Shown here: in pieces, positions 24,500-37,600 of the stretch
Numbering within the stretch: position 1 is the first letter of the stretch
How the letters are laid out: each line of letters opens with the position of its first letter
Source: Dioscorea cayenensis subsp. rotundata
Taxonomy: Eukaryota > Streptophyta > Magnoliopsida > Dioscoreales > Dioscoreaceae
Assembly (NCBI RefSeq): GCF_009730915.1
Contig: NC_052474.1
Coordinates: forward strand, 4,313,501 to 4,377,500
DNA length: 64,000 nucleotides
Reading direction: 5' to 3'
The notes under the pieces: model-generated
Databases searched by the model: none
What the model was told of the DNA's origin: nothing
Seen by the model: only the letters and a program-made list of their open reading frames with translations
Translations under genes and position numbers: made by a program

Positions 24500-27400
24500 T
24501 TAACAGTTTTCTCGCAAGTTGTCAGGCCGCAAACGCTCTTCATAATAATCAATTAACTGCCAGAAAACCAGTATCAACCTCAGTTCAGCAGAACAGTATT
24601 GAAATTTTTATATCTGAAACAGAAGACAACTCAAAGACAAAAAAAGGGTGAAAAGAGAAAAGATGCATACCAGCTTTGGGTTGTTATCCTTTAAATAATT
24701 GTTATCTACAATCATTTCTTTCCCATCAGCCCTGCACAAACAATATTAGAATATGTAAAAGAAATTACAAACATATTTTAGTCATCACAAACTTATAAGA
24801 ATGAAAACCTCGGCGAAAAACTACAACGCATGGACAAAGAAAACCAAGTTCTGGTAGAGAACATCACAGGAAGAAGACAAACTGAAAATAGCCGGGAAAG
24901 TTCTTAAATGCCTAAATTAATCTTAAAACAATCATCATATCACAAGCACCAAAACGTTGCATCTATCAAGAGAATTGAGAAACTGCAAATCATGGTACTG
25001 CCTACAAACAATATTTACAATCTCATGGTTTCAAGCCAAATAATGCAAAAGAAATGTATCCCTTGATTTAATAATTTGTTTCACATTAAATACATTGCTA
25101 AACCCGAAGCAATGTCAACAGAATCACACTCAAATGCCAGATGCCCACAACATCCCATATGAGTGAAATATTCTGAACACCAAAAAAATCAAATCAAAGT
25201 CCCAAGAATCTAAATTTTATGTTCAATTTGAAGGACCTTGAACCACATTAAAACTTCATGACTCTCAATGGTTATACATAAATATGACATTTCCATGCTT
25301 CTCCAGGAACATGAGTCAACTCTTGTACCTAGTACCTATTATTTTTCAGTCAATTTCCCAATCAACCAATTAAACCTAATACAATTAATTAACTTATCGT
25401 TGGTCAATTAATATTTGTGGTTAAAGGAAACTCATCTTCTCTAGACTATAAACAATTTAGCCAATTGTCAAGTTTACACAATTGAAGATGCAAGTTTCAT
25501 AACATTAACTCAAAGGATAAGGGAAAAACACTGATATATACAGTCAGATAAAATGAATGCTGAAGCTAAACAATCTCATGAGAGTCAATTTCCTATCAAA
25601 TTTGAACAAAATTTGATGAATATGCAGTTCTATTTTTTGTTCAAATATATACATATATCCTAGATGGAATCTAACTATCGATATGATTTCTTACTCCAAA
25701 CTCGTATTACTATGAAATGAGAAAAAGAATGTTCTTGTTTCTTATTCTAAGACTTGAATGAATATTAATCACTAGTAATTCAATGCTCTACCAAAATCAA
25801 GAATTCTTTTTTGAATTTCAAATGAATTAAAATTCGTATGTTGCATTAAATGTGTTTACCTTTCTTTTTATCTGGTTTCATATAGCTAAGCAAGTGAGAT
25901 CTGGTAAGGCATAAGGCACAGATATGGGGATAAGTGAAAATGCCAAGTAGGATTATGTGGATAGTAGGAAAAACTGCAAAATTCCATTGAAACATTTCAA
26001 ATCCTATTAAATCAGTTTTGTCATTTATTTTTCCAACTAGTGAAGATCGATTATGGATATGTAAATTTTCCCTGGGTAACAATATTTCCAGATTATATGG
26101 ATCAGGTTTTCTGCATTTTACCAGCTTATTGAATGATAGCCAACATATACATTTTATGACCTACAATACAAGTCATACCAAACATGCCCCAGACAATTTT
26201 ATCACTCCCACATTAGGCTGTAAGAATATTTAGCCAAAACTAATTAGTCTAGTCGAGAATATGAGCACTTGAGATTGAACCGTCCAAGGAGCTTTCATAG
26301 ATCACGTTGGGATACATAACATAGAACATAGAATAATAATATAATAAATATTCCCAATATTTACATTTATTTGATATGATCTAATGTATTATCTTGGGAG
26401 ATGTTGCAGTACCTATGACCACTACAATATTAATTAAATCATTCAAAATGTCAAGTTGTCACTTGTCATTAAAGGTGACGAAACAAAAAAAGGTTTCTCA
26501 AAGGTCTTGATCATGGATGGAGATGTGAGAGAAATGAGAGAGGTGAGAATAACTTATGTCAAGCAGCACTACAAATTTGATTTTGCCCTAAGATTTTCAG
26601 CGTTTTACATTCCAGAATGATAACTTCTACCCGCATGATTCATGCAGATTAAATTTGTTAATCAGATAAATCAAAACATAAGCATAGATACAAAAAGATA
26701 AAAAAAGTTAACAAATAAAGCAAGATCAAATCAGTGGAATGAGTATGCTAACCTAAGAGCCATAAACTTTACGAGGACTTCAGGCATATCCTTAGTTACA
26801 GAAGTGTAAAAGCTGATTGCCTTGAGTATCTTGATAATACGAGATGGATTAGCATCAGCCTTATTCTTTTCCACAGCCACAACTCTATTAGGTCCAGAGG
26901 TTTCATTTGCAAGTGCATCACCTTTCCCAAGTAATCCATCCACATTTCTCAAAGCAGTTAACTGAATCCTATCCTGATCAGATGGCAAAGAGTCTGCCTT
27001 AAACCTTTTCACAGAGCCAGATTTCCTCCTCTTCGCACCAGTGAAGCGAGGTGCTAGTCCCTTGACAGGCTGCTGACTGGAAACGTCTTTGGGCAAGACA
27101 TCCACAGAGCAATCATGGTCCCGTGAACCAGCCAAATGGTTAGAAGTATCGCACCCAGTGTCTTCCGCACTGTTTGGTTCTGTTCCATCAACAAATCCCC
27201 CTCCAAAACCATTCTCACCACCCATCTCCTTCTCAATCATCTCATGTTCCACTGCAACATCACCATGCCCAGCAGGTCCAAAATCCCTCTCCTGTTCATT
27301 AGCCAGCTCTGCTGCCTCATCTCCCTCTTTGCGGCCCTGTGCATCAAGTACCATGTTACCACCAACATCCATGGGCTCAATTAGGTCAGTTGCAGCATCA

Positions 27401-28004
27401 GCATTGTCATGTCCATCACCAATGTATAAAGGAGTGCGCTTTTTCTTCCCAATCGACTGCAGACCACCAGACTTCCGCTTGCGTTTCTTGGGTGATAGCA
27501 ACCTAATCCCTCCCGTCAATCAGCTACAATTCAAACACAAACCAATGACATAAAGAATCACAAGGGCATACCTCTCCTCAAACGCATCGATGAAATCAGA
27601 GCAAGACCCGAGGTTCTCCAATGGCTCCCAAGTGTTGGCCGTCTCCGGCCATCCACGCCTTCAACGGAGGAAATCGAATCAAAGAATCAGTTTAATCACA
27701 GACAAGAAGAAGAAGAAGAAGAAGAAGAACAACAACAACAACACCTAGAAACCAAGAATATAAAAGAATAGTACCATTTGATGAGGTACTGGAGCTTTCC
27801 CTTGCGGATCCTCTTCTTGCGTATGTCTTCGATCTCATAGAAGCCATCTTCGAGCTTCGGCACGTCATCCTCGACTTCCCCACCAGCGGCATCGCCGGCA
27901 GCGTGTGCGGGGTCGGCAGGGTCGGCGGTGGGGACGAGGGCGTCCTCTCCACCGTTGGGGTGGTTCCCTAGAGGCGGGTCCTTCCTCTTCCTGCCGGCTT
28001 TCAT
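24500..28004 (-). CDS. LHP1: LIKE HETEROCHROMATIN PROTEIN 1 (plant HP1 homologue)
   Basis: LHP1 reads H3K27me3 through its chromodomain and acts with plant Polycomb complexes to keep flowering and developmental genes silent in the nucleus. Five exons on the minus strand: 28004-27775, 27658-27572, 27502-26753, 24731-24671, 24556-24500. All splice borders are GT/AG and phases agree, giving 394 aa. The chromodomain (~54-105) is split across exons 1-2, with [30 protein letters not shown] and its cage aromatics. A charged linker with [13 protein letters not shown] basic runs follows. The chromo shadow domain (~325-386) contains [39 protein letters not shown] and [10 protein letters not shown]. The last two exons are only 61 and 57 nt and the 2-kb intron before them is easy to miss. 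It is somewhat shorter than Arabidopsis LHP1 (445 aa). Confidence 0.96.
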
Positions 28005-28070
28005 GGCTCTCTCTGTGCCTGTGTTTCGATTGAAGAGACGTTTTGGTTTCTTGATTTAAGAGAGGGTTTT

Positions 28071-28080
28071 GGTTTAGGGT
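28071..28080 (-). promoter_or_regulatory. Telo-box-like motif upstream of LHP1
   Basis: The minus strand reads ACCCTAAACC about 70 bases before the LHP1 ATG. Telo boxes (AAACCCTA-type) are common near plant transcription starts and are bound by TRB proteins. This match is close but not exact, and the function is inferred. Confidence 0.35.
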
Positions 28081-28149
28081 GCAAGTGAAGAGGAACTATG
28101 AGGGGTATCGGTATTATTATGTCCTTATTTAATTTCTCTGATTTATTTA

Positions 28150-28215
28150 TTTGTATATATATATATATATATTATTTTTAAATTTATTTATTTGTATATA
28201 TATATATATATTATT
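28150..28215. repeat. Two (TA)n tracts in a short direct repeat
   Basis: ATTTATTTATTTGTATATATATATA occurs twice here (about 28140 and 28183), each followed by TTATTTTTA. It is a local duplication of a TA-rich unit upstream of LHP1. Confidence 0.8.
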
Positions 28216-28383
28216 TTTATCAATATTAGCGGCTATGACGTTAAAAATAGATGTGCATAAGCCTCTCGATGGAGCAAGCTCTCATGATAATTCTTTTAAT
28301 TGTTTACTTTATTTTGAGTGTATCTCTATGATAAAATTATTTTAAAAAAAATTGATTGCCAAGCAACAATTTTTTATTTTTTT

Positions 28384-28640
28384 TTTGAAAATATGGATAA
28401 ACCACATACATTAATAAAAAACCAAAGATACATAAACATTTCCACTAGCTGTGGAAACAAAACGAGAAAAAACAACATAGAGAAACAACGGGTCTCCTCT
28501 TAACCCAAATAAAACATAATTACTCTTCGCCGCAGACCTGATCAACCTCCAGGGTTGGAGCAACCTCCACTCTCTCATCACGAGGTCCCTCAAACTCTAA
28601 GCTGCGCCTGATGGAAGCAATAGGATCTCCAAGCAATATT
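28384..28640 (-). mobile_element. Probable retroposon 3' end fragment (minus orientation)
   Basis: On the minus strand the segment ends in GTGGTTTATCCATATTTTC followed by an A-run, a terminal phrase that recurs at other places in this window (about 1235, 31170, 47845, 50145). The body is less AT-rich than its surroundings. No protein domain is recognisable, so the LINE assignment rests on the shared tail only. Confidence 0.4.
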
Positions 28641-30279
28641 TTATTTTCGTTACTTTGCACACATTTTATTGTTTTTTTTAATAAATAAAATAAATCTGAA
28701 GTATTTTTTATTATTAAATATTATGAATCAAGTAAATTCTCTTTCAGTTTTTTAAGAGCTAAGTAGTGTATAGCATTATTGATTTTCAAGAAGATTGTAC
28801 ATATTTTTTTATTATTTTATTTTAATTATGAATTAAAAAGGAATTAAATTTTCAACTTCCTCTATGAAAGTTAAATGTTATAATTCGACTATTGTCTCAG
28901 TGATAAATAAATAATTTTAGTATTAAAATTATTTTTTTTTAAAATAAAATAAAGTAAATTCTTGCAGACCAATATCAATATTTTTTAAAATAAATATATT
29001 TTGAGGAAATCTTTAGAATAACTTTTAAAAAAATAATAATAGTAAAATAAACCATTCTGAGATATATTAGAAAAGGTGACGTTAGATATAAATAATAATG
29101 ACCAAAATGATTAAAAAAAAATGTATGCAAACAATAACAAGAAAATGGGATGCATAACTACCCCAAGGGGTGATAAGGTACAATTTATAAATAAATATTT
29201 TTCAATCTTTTTTATCATAAATTTTGAACATTGCAATTTATAATCCTTTTTACCATTTATTTTTTATTTTTTTCATACAGTTTCTCTCCAAATCTACCCT
29301 AAAACAGTGAAGAAGGCATTTATAAAAAAGATAAATAAAAAATAACCAAAAAAAAAAAACTTATTTCTATCCCTAAACTTTGGACTAATACAAATTGAAA
29401 TTTGCCTTTAAGCTATAAAATTATTCACGGTTATTGGTTGATATGTGGGCATGAAGGCTTATTATAAACTATATAATATTGGGCCAAATCTATATTGAAG
29501 ATTATTAGTTTAAAAAATATTAATATGATAAAAAAAAAATTGTTGTCACGGTATACTCTTAAAAAAGTAATTAAAAAAAAAAAAAAAATCAAAGCTTTTC
29601 ACACAATTACATGTTTTTCAAATATGTTTAAACTTTTTCTGACATAGTAAAATATGCCATAACAGTTATCATTTTATCATATTAGCACATAATGAACCTT
29701 ATTAAGTTTCTCCAAACTCCATGACAATGAAGTGGTGAAAGTGTGAAACCCCAATTGAAGCCTAAAATCCGGAGGTGTAAACAAGCTGAGTTTGTTTATG
29801 TGAGCTTAACTGAGTTTTATAATTTAATTTTCAAAATGAGTTATTAATAAAAAAAATAAACCAGTTCTATAGGCATTATAAGCTATAACCATCCTATATG
29901 TATAATAAACACATGTATATGGAATTGAGGTTGGCCAAGGATTGTTGCACAAACCAATATATATTTAAGTTCAACATTTTTATTTATCAAGGTAAAAAGA
30001 AGAAGCCAACACAACTTTGGCTTTGTTTATTAATTAAAAAATTATAGAGAATAAAAAACTTAGTTTTTAAGTTAAAAGAGTTGTCAAGGAACTGAATAAA
30101 AAAGAAAAACTTGAAATCCAAAACTCATCTCTTGACAAACTTGTAGAAGCGACTAGGGAAGATCCATGCCTCCAAAGAAGAGAGACAAGACTAGGCTTTT
30201 GGCCAAGATGAGAACGGTTAAGAAAGATAAAGATGTGTATAAACCCGGTAGAGTAAATAAGAGCATGATTCATGGACAT

Positions 30280-30400
30280 ATGGCAGCTGGAACCACGCAC
30301 ACAGTCATTATTTACACTCTCATAAACATATTATTACCAATGATTCGAACTTACACCATTTGTTAATAGTTCTAATGGGACCCAGCTACCAATATGCTAC
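30280..30400 (-). mobile_element. Degenerate tRNA-derived SINE, same family as 46992-47221
   Basis: The plus strand shares GCTGGAACCAC, the ACTATTCACA-like stretch, a TTCGAAC (B-box complement) and the GGGACCCAGCTACCAAT stretch in the same order as the better preserved SINE at 46992-47221. On the minus strand the A-box-like and B-box-like motifs are in pol III order. The ends and target duplication are not visible. Confidence 0.5.
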
Positions 30401-31039
30401 TTAGTTATCGGTCAAGAATAGATTCCATTAACCAAAAACAACCAAGTAATCTGCGGATAAATTATCATCGATAGATATAAGCTTTAATTTTTTAATTTTT
30501 TTTACAAATGGGCCGAGCGCTATATACATCAAAGATGTGCGTACAACATACGGGCTAGGAATTAACATCCAACTTGCAAACTCTCAACTGGGGATGAAGG
30601 GGTAATCCATTACCATTGTTGTTTTTAATAAGTCTTGAACTCAAAAATTTTTAATTACCCCATACTCATTTTTCGTTTTAAAATCAAGAAACATTAGGCT
30701 TTGACGAATTTGGCATTAGCTTTGATTTCAGCCTTGATAAGCAGTTCAAAAAGAGATTTATGTTTCTAATCACATCAAAACGTCTCCAAACAATTCAATC
30801 ATAAGAGTGATATAACATATCAATAAGGTATGCGCAGAGTTACATAAGACCCCGTCAAGCTTTAAGTTCCGTCCACGGTAATACTCCGATGTGACCCGCG
30901 CATGGCAGCAACCTCAGCTTGTATGGAAGATTCCTCCATGATGGTGATACATCTTTTAAATATAATTATAATAATAATAATAATAATAATAATAGTTTTT
31001 AAAATTAGCTGTAATGACAAATTTAAGACAACTAGTGCA

Positions 31040-31215
31040 AGAATTTTTCACCCAAAAGGCATCAAGAATTTTGTCCCCACAACTTGTGGTAGCTTTATGG
31101 TCCTGTTTTTGCTCTGTGTATTTGTGTGAAGTTTTGTGAGTGTTTGTGCTGGTTTTCTATTTTAATTGAAGTGGTTTATTTATTTATTTTAAAAAAATAA
31201 AAATAAAAAATAAAA
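31040..31215 (+). mobile_element. Retroposon 3' tail fragment
   Basis: Ends in TTTTAATTGAAGTGGTTTATTTATTTATTTT followed by runs of AAAAAATAAAAATAAA. This resembles the LINE-type end motifs elsewhere in the window. No coding region is recognisable. Confidence 0.4.
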
Positions 31216-33315
31216 ATAAAGTGAAAGGAGTGGCTGAAGTAAGAAGATCTCCTTCACTTTCAAGTGAGTTTTCCTTCCTAAGTTGTTCATGGTATGTTGA
31301 AATCCTAGTTAAAATAACCCTTAAAAAATATAATTTATAATTTCTAAAAATATAATTACTTCTTGCTTTCTGCAAGAACTAAAAGCACAAGATGTTAAGG
31401 AGATCTCTGAAAAACTGGTCTCCAGGCAGGGAGTGATAATGCTTGATTAGCTTATCCAAAACTCCAACAATTCTGACTCATTTAATAGTCATGGTCTAAG
31501 TGCTAGAAAAAAACAATTGAGAAAGCAATCATGGTCCAAGACTGTTTTATTAGTACAATGGATGCCATTGAGTGCTAAGTACCATCTCCAAAAATATCAA
31601 GATGCAAATTTCGGAAATACTGAAAACAATGATGTCTATGTATAGTGGTAAAGCTTTTACCAAATGGGTTAAATACTACTTTTCCAACCAAACAAGAGAG
31701 TATATATGTGCTTTTATATATTTTTATATAAATTTAATTCTTAAAATAAACATTTTTAATGATCAATTACAAATACATATTTATTATTATTATTTTAAGG
31801 GTAAAATTTAAATTTAAAATATTTAATTTTTATTGATATTAATTAAGTTAATAGGTTTAAATAATTTTTTTTTCATTCAATACAATATATATATATATAT
31901 ATATATATAAATCCCTTGACTAATGTTTTAAAGTACTCTATCAACCATCACTACAATGTACAATCCTAAAACAAAGAACTCCAGTAGAAATATTTTAAAA
32001 AAAATTATTGAAATACCCTAACCTTTCAAGCTAACGATGCGGTTCGATTCTTACTACTGCTTTAAATTTCTTATATACTTATGTCATCAATTTGAATATG
32101 TATCCTTAATTTTTTATTTTATAAAAATAAATAAATTTGTGTGCAATCATTAAAAAAAAAGAAAAAAAAGAGAGTGCCTATATTTCACGGAGTTGGTAAA
32201 GAAGGAAATAATCTTTATATCAAAATGAAAGATTTTAGAGTCGTGATTAATGAAAAACAAAATATTGTAGATTCAAAAGTGGCTCTAGTTGTAATTAAAA
32301 TTTTGATTTTTTTTTAATTAAAAGAATAATGACTCATCATTCATCAATAAGAGATAACTTTATGATAAAAAACTCAATTTGAGGTGTCGAAGGTAAAGTT
32401 TCAGCTCAACATATCGTGAGTTTACATTTTCATCCTTCTAAATAAAATTAAGTCTATCATGTAGACAAATATTTATAAATGGCTTTGTCATAATTCTTTG
32501 CTGATAACCTCAATTTTTATTTAATAGTGCATCTCAATTGTATTCATTGGTAAATATGGATGGGTTCAATTAAGATTTAGTTTTCCATAATGCTAAGCTC
32601 TCCGTTGTATTGCTCTTTTCAAGTGTGATTGTTCCCCCTTTTTCTCATCTTTTCATGAAGGTCTAAATTGGATACAGAATAATTTTATATTTTGTGTACT
32701 CTAAAACAATATAACCTAGATATTTTTTGTTTGTTCATAAAATTTTTTCAAATCTTGTGATATTAATTTTAAGTCTATAATTTTGAAAGTAAAATTTTTT
32801 CCAAACATTATATACAATTCTTCAATTCTTCATATTGGTTCTTCTATTAACAAATTTAGGTATCCAAATGTGAAATATGGAAGATCCCTTGTATAGATAA
32901 CATACATCAAATTGATTGAGTGAGTCTAATTCTAAATTGTCTTGCTATCAAAACCAAGTTGTTCATAGTCAGCATATTCGTCCTAGGCTAATAATATTCA
33001 AGACAAAAATGTATTAAAAAAACAAACCGATATCCTTAGTCATCATTATATCTTAAATTTAAAATTAAAATTATTGATATATATGAGATAAGCCATGAGT
33101 CACATCAGCATATTGTCACATCAACACAGGTCATTATTTAATGAGTCCAATAAAATGGAGTACAACAATATATTACTAAATTTATTAATTTAATATCAAT
33201 TCAATAGAGAGGCTCAGCCAGCTTTCATATGTCCAAAGTGTGGATAAGAAGGTTAATTAAAACTGAAAAAATAAAGGCATGTTTGGTGGCCAAACCATAA
33301 TAAACAATAGCTTGC

Positions 33316-33450
33316 AGCATGGAATGCGTGTGCCTGTGTGCGCGCTTGTGCGGTGAGCGTGCAAGCGTGCGTGTGGAGAGGCATGGCCCACTCGGTCACG
33401 GATAGTGAGTGTCGTGCCGGACCGGACCTAACCCGTTGGCGCTGGTGACT
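33316..33450. other. GC-rich patch with alternating purine-pyrimidine
   Basis: GCGTGTGCCTGTGTGCGCGC and the following ~100 bases are strongly GC-rich inside an AT-rich desert. No ORF or element is recognised. The pattern could form Z-DNA, or it could be a piece of an unrecognised element. Confidence 0.5.
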
Positions 33451-34439
33451 TACACGAAACGCACTTGCCTGGCAACTTCTCCCTTATCTCTTTGAGCTCC
33501 CTTGAAAACGACTTCCTCACCCTCTATTTTTTTATTGTAATTATGTTTTGGCCCCTCATTTATGGGAAATTATTTTATTTAGATTTCTCTGCCATGTTTT
33601 TGGGAGCCTGTTTTATTGTCCTGCACAGTCATCTTTTATGGCGAAACAGAGGAGAAAAAAAAACTGTAGTTATTTACTTTAGTAAGACAGTTTACATTTG
33701 TGTTATAATGCGTTGAGCCTCATAATTATATATTTATACCGTATTTAGTATTTTTTAAAAAGAGAGCTTAAAACAAACACCAATAAAAATATATTGAAAT
33801 TGTTTTAAAAATTTCTACAAATTTCATTAATTTATAAATCATCCAGCCAAATTTGGGTATTCTCAAATTTTTTTTTATTCATAAAAGTTTGTTTTTTCAG
33901 TCTTTTTGTCATAAATATAATTGATGTTGACGGAAAATATTTTCAATATCAAACGAATATATCAGATATTAAATATCAAAAATAAATATTAAATAAAAAT
34001 ATAATAAATTAAGTGAAAATTTATATGATTACAAATAAACACACAATATTAAATAAAAAAATATATTTATTAAGTAAAAAATGCACATTATAAGATAAAA
34101 ATAAACTGATAGAATGAGTAAAAATTCAAATGTCAAATAATCGGTAAAAGTGGTTTTTAAACTTTTAAAACTTATAATTTTTTTTAAAAATATATGTGAA
34201 TCATATGTTAAAAAAATAGTAGAAATTTTTTAAAAAATATAGATTATTTTTCTTTTTGTTTTATAATGGATCGTTACTGATTGATGGCAGTGAATAACAA
34301 TAATTTGTCTAAGAAAAGACAATGTAATTATGAGATTTTACCAAGGGTATAAGTAAGTAAATAAATAAAGATAAAAAAAAAAGATTATAAAATGTCATGG
34401 ACAGTCATCTCCATTTGGCAAATGGCAACCTCCTCCAAA

Positions 34440-34466
34440 GGAAAGAAAGAAAGAAAGAAAGAAAGA
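34440..34466. repeat. (GAAA)n microsatellite upstream of the SirB1-like gene
   Basis: An uninterrupted tetranucleotide run, followed by ACAGA units, about 210 bases before the first ATG of the next gene. Purine-rich runs of this kind are common in plant 5' leaders. Confidence 0.85.
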
Positions 34467-34676
34467 ACAGAACAGAACAGAGATTAAATTAAAAAAACAG
34501 GAAAAGAAGAAGAGAGAGGTAAGGGAAAGGGCAATCAATACCAGTAGGATGATGGATCTTTAGAGGAAACAAACAAAACATTGCTCCGTCATCCACCACT
34601 CCAAGATTCCAAGTGTCTTCTTCTATTTCTTCCCCCACTTTCACTTCTCATCCCATTCCCCAAATTGCCTTCCTTC

Positions 34677-37600
34677 ATGGTGGTGAGGAGTCAGTGTGCC
34701 CACTCCTCCTCCTCCTCCTCCTCATTATACTCTTCTCTCACCATGCTGATGGACGCTGGCGCTCATGAACCCACCTCCATCATCGCCTCCATCTCCGTCT
34801 CCAAGCTCATTGAAGCGGTGGCGACTGCCGTGAGGTACTGCTCCAAGGATTCAGTCTCCTCGAGGACCAGTGCTGCTGCCCTAGTTCCTTCCTTCATTGG
34901 AGAACCAAGCGCATGATCTGCTGCTCTTCTTCTTCTTCTTCTTCTGCTCTCCTTCTCTCTCTCTCTCTCTCTCTGTCTCGTTTGATACCCTGTGTTCGCT
35001 TCGTTGTGATCTTCTGGTTGTTCAGCATGTCTTCCTTGATGGCTTCGACGGTGGCAGGGCGATCTCTTCTCAGGTACTTACGCTTGTTTTCTCTTAACTC
35101 TCTCTCTATCTCTCTGTCTCTCCGTGTGTGTCTTTCTTTCTCGCTCGCTGTTGGTCTATGATTGAGTGAAATTTCTTGAGAGATGGGAGGGATTAGAGCG
35201 ATTAGAGCAAGGGGATGTGCTTCGGTGCTACCACACCGTTTGTTGTTACCATCAGGTATGATGGTGGGAAGAAGGCGTGGAGGGCCCGGGCGGAGAGATG
35301 GAGCCATCCCACGTCTAGGGCTGCCCACACTCTGTGCAGTCTCGCGACGGTGCCGAAGGATCCCAAACTCGAGGTCTGTTCCCTTGCACATCACCCTTCG
35401 CTGACCATCGTCAGCTGCTGGTTGGATATGCGCTGCTGCTGAACGATTCTTCATCTCCTTTCCCCATGTCTTTTTTTCTCTCCTGGTGGTATTTGTTCTT
35501 TGTTTTTCTCGGTTTGATGGAGTTTTTCTTGTGTTTTTTCTGCCTTTTCTTTGAGGATGTAGATTCAGAAGGCTGCGAGGCAAAGGTTTGTTCGGGAGAT
35601 TTCCTTTAAGTCCAAGGACAAAGATGTGTCGCTGGCCAAGGTTTGTATAAACACCATTTCTCAGTCTGCACATTCTGCTTCAATACAATGCAATGACAAC
35701 ATATGACACTGGACCTTCTGCTGTGTGGCATCACGTATTGGTCACTACTCCTTATTGTGATAAATCCTGAATTGATTGACTTTAGGGTGATTAGCCTTCA
35801 CAATACTGCTTTGTGGTAAGAGTATTTTCTAGGGAAATTCTTGTGGTTGTGCACCATGGGGGAATTTGTTACGTCTTTCAATTTGTTAATTGTAAGTTTT
35901 GTGTCAGGTTTCCTTTTGTCACTAGCTTATGAAATCTGAATTCTGCTTTGTTTGGTTGATAATGTCAAGTGATCATCGTTTCCGTTGGTTCTTTCTATAT
36001 ATGGTTTTTTTTTTTTTATAACATTTCTAATGGTTGGGCAGCATGTTGTCTATCATTTAAAGTAGCTGCACTGTTCACCTGGTCCTTTTGCTTATCTAAT
36101 TGTTCATCAAAGTGTGTTGATTTGGATAGATTGGCACCTAGCTTGCAAACGTTTGACAATATGCTTTATTGGATTGAATACCAACCAATAAATGTACAAA
36201 TGAAAAAATATCGCTGGTTATGTTTGGTTGTATCTTATTTTGTTTCTATCTGAGCTTGTTCCAACAGTGTTTTTGTTGTTTTTATTTTTGTTCTTGTTTT
36301 TGTTTTTATAAATGCTTGCGTCTTTTGAATGTGCTGATATTTTGCTCTTCCTTTTCTTTTTTTCCTGTAATGTGTTCCAGGCCCTGCTGTATGTTGCAGC
36401 TGAGGATGAAGCTTTTATTTCATATAGTCGGGATATGGATGCGCAGGCATTTGCAAGGGAAAGGGAGGATGCTCCCATTCCATTTAAGGCTCAATTAGAA
36501 GTTGATAGTGTGGAAGAATTCCCCTTAGCTGGAAAGACAATATCTGGGTGGTTGGATGAGTTAGAGATGATAGCGAAAGAAGTACAAGCAGAGTTGGTCT
36601 CAAGGGACATAGGCTGCCATTTGGTTGAAGTGTTGAAGGCTGTGAATGTTGTTCTTTTTGAATCAAGAGATTTCAAAAGATTCCATGCGCTTACTGAACC
36701 AAAGTTTTGTCACCTGCATACAGCCCTTAGCTCTGGTTGCGGCAGTGGTATACTTTAATCCATTCTTATTTTGATGAGTTGTAACTCATGGTGCTATACC
36801 TGTGAACTGCCTGTTATAGCTGTTCACTATCATGCTATTTTCTGCCCAGTTGCTCCAATTATAATTCATTCTTCCATATTGGCAGCTATCCTCCTTAGCA
36901 TCATCTACATTGAAATATGTCAAAGGCTTGGTATTACTATTGTGGGTTCTTGTGTTGGTGAAGACTTCTTGATTTGGCCTGATTCAGGGAACCTGGAGGT
37001 AGGTCTACCTTTAGATGAACTATTTCTAATGAATATTGCTGCTCTCTTATGTTTATCCACAACAAAGCGGATCCAAACTTTCTGACGATGGTTCTTCTTT
37101 TAAATATGTAAAATTTTCTGGCAATCCTTATGACATGGTGCGTATTTGCTGTCTTTGTTCAGTAGTATCTGCAATATTTATGCCAGTTTGTGTCTATTAG
37201 TACCTGAACTGATTTCCTAGGAATGTGAATTTAATCTGAACTTGGATCCTTTGATCTGTGTGAATATTTTATGCCAATTCTTCATGTTGTGTTCATGACG
37301 ATTGTTCTAGCTTCACATTTTGACTATTAATGCCATTGAATTTGTTACAACTTTATGGTTTATCATCTGGCTCACTATGTTATAAACAAAGTCTTCTCAT
37401 TTCTAGTCATCGGGTAATTTTAAACTCCTAATCATATCACGCCATCATATCATTTCCTTCTGGTGGCAGCTTATTTCCTTGCTTAATCACTTAAGTTGCT
37501 TATTTGCCTAGTATAGAATGATTGATGACTCTTCTCATTTGCAGGAACTTTTCAAGGTTAGCTCAGGGCACAGCCTGTTTGCCATTATTAATGGTAAATG

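Larger units (their letters stand above)
28641..34676. other. AT-rich intergenic desert
   Basis: No gene is supported over about 6 kb. The stretch holds long A/T runs, (AAT)n near 30972, (TA)n near 31886-31908, a degenerate SINE (30280-30400), a retroposon tail (31040-31215) and a GC-rich patch (33316-33450). A 66-codon ORF at 30166 has no recognisable domain and no support from context. Confidence 0.7.

Noticed and set aside
27089..27553. 154-codon ORF on the plus strand
   Set aside because: Antisense shadow of LHP1 exon 3; no domain.
30166..30366. 66-codon ORF with a Lys-rich start (MPPKKRDKTRLLAKMR)
   Set aside because: No domain, no splice context, and its end runs into the SINE relic; probably chance.
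34894..35673. 259-codon ORF on the minus strand
   Set aside because: It is antisense to the first exons of the SirB1-like gene, is low in complexity (Arg/Glu-rich from CT/GA repeats) and has no recognisable domain.
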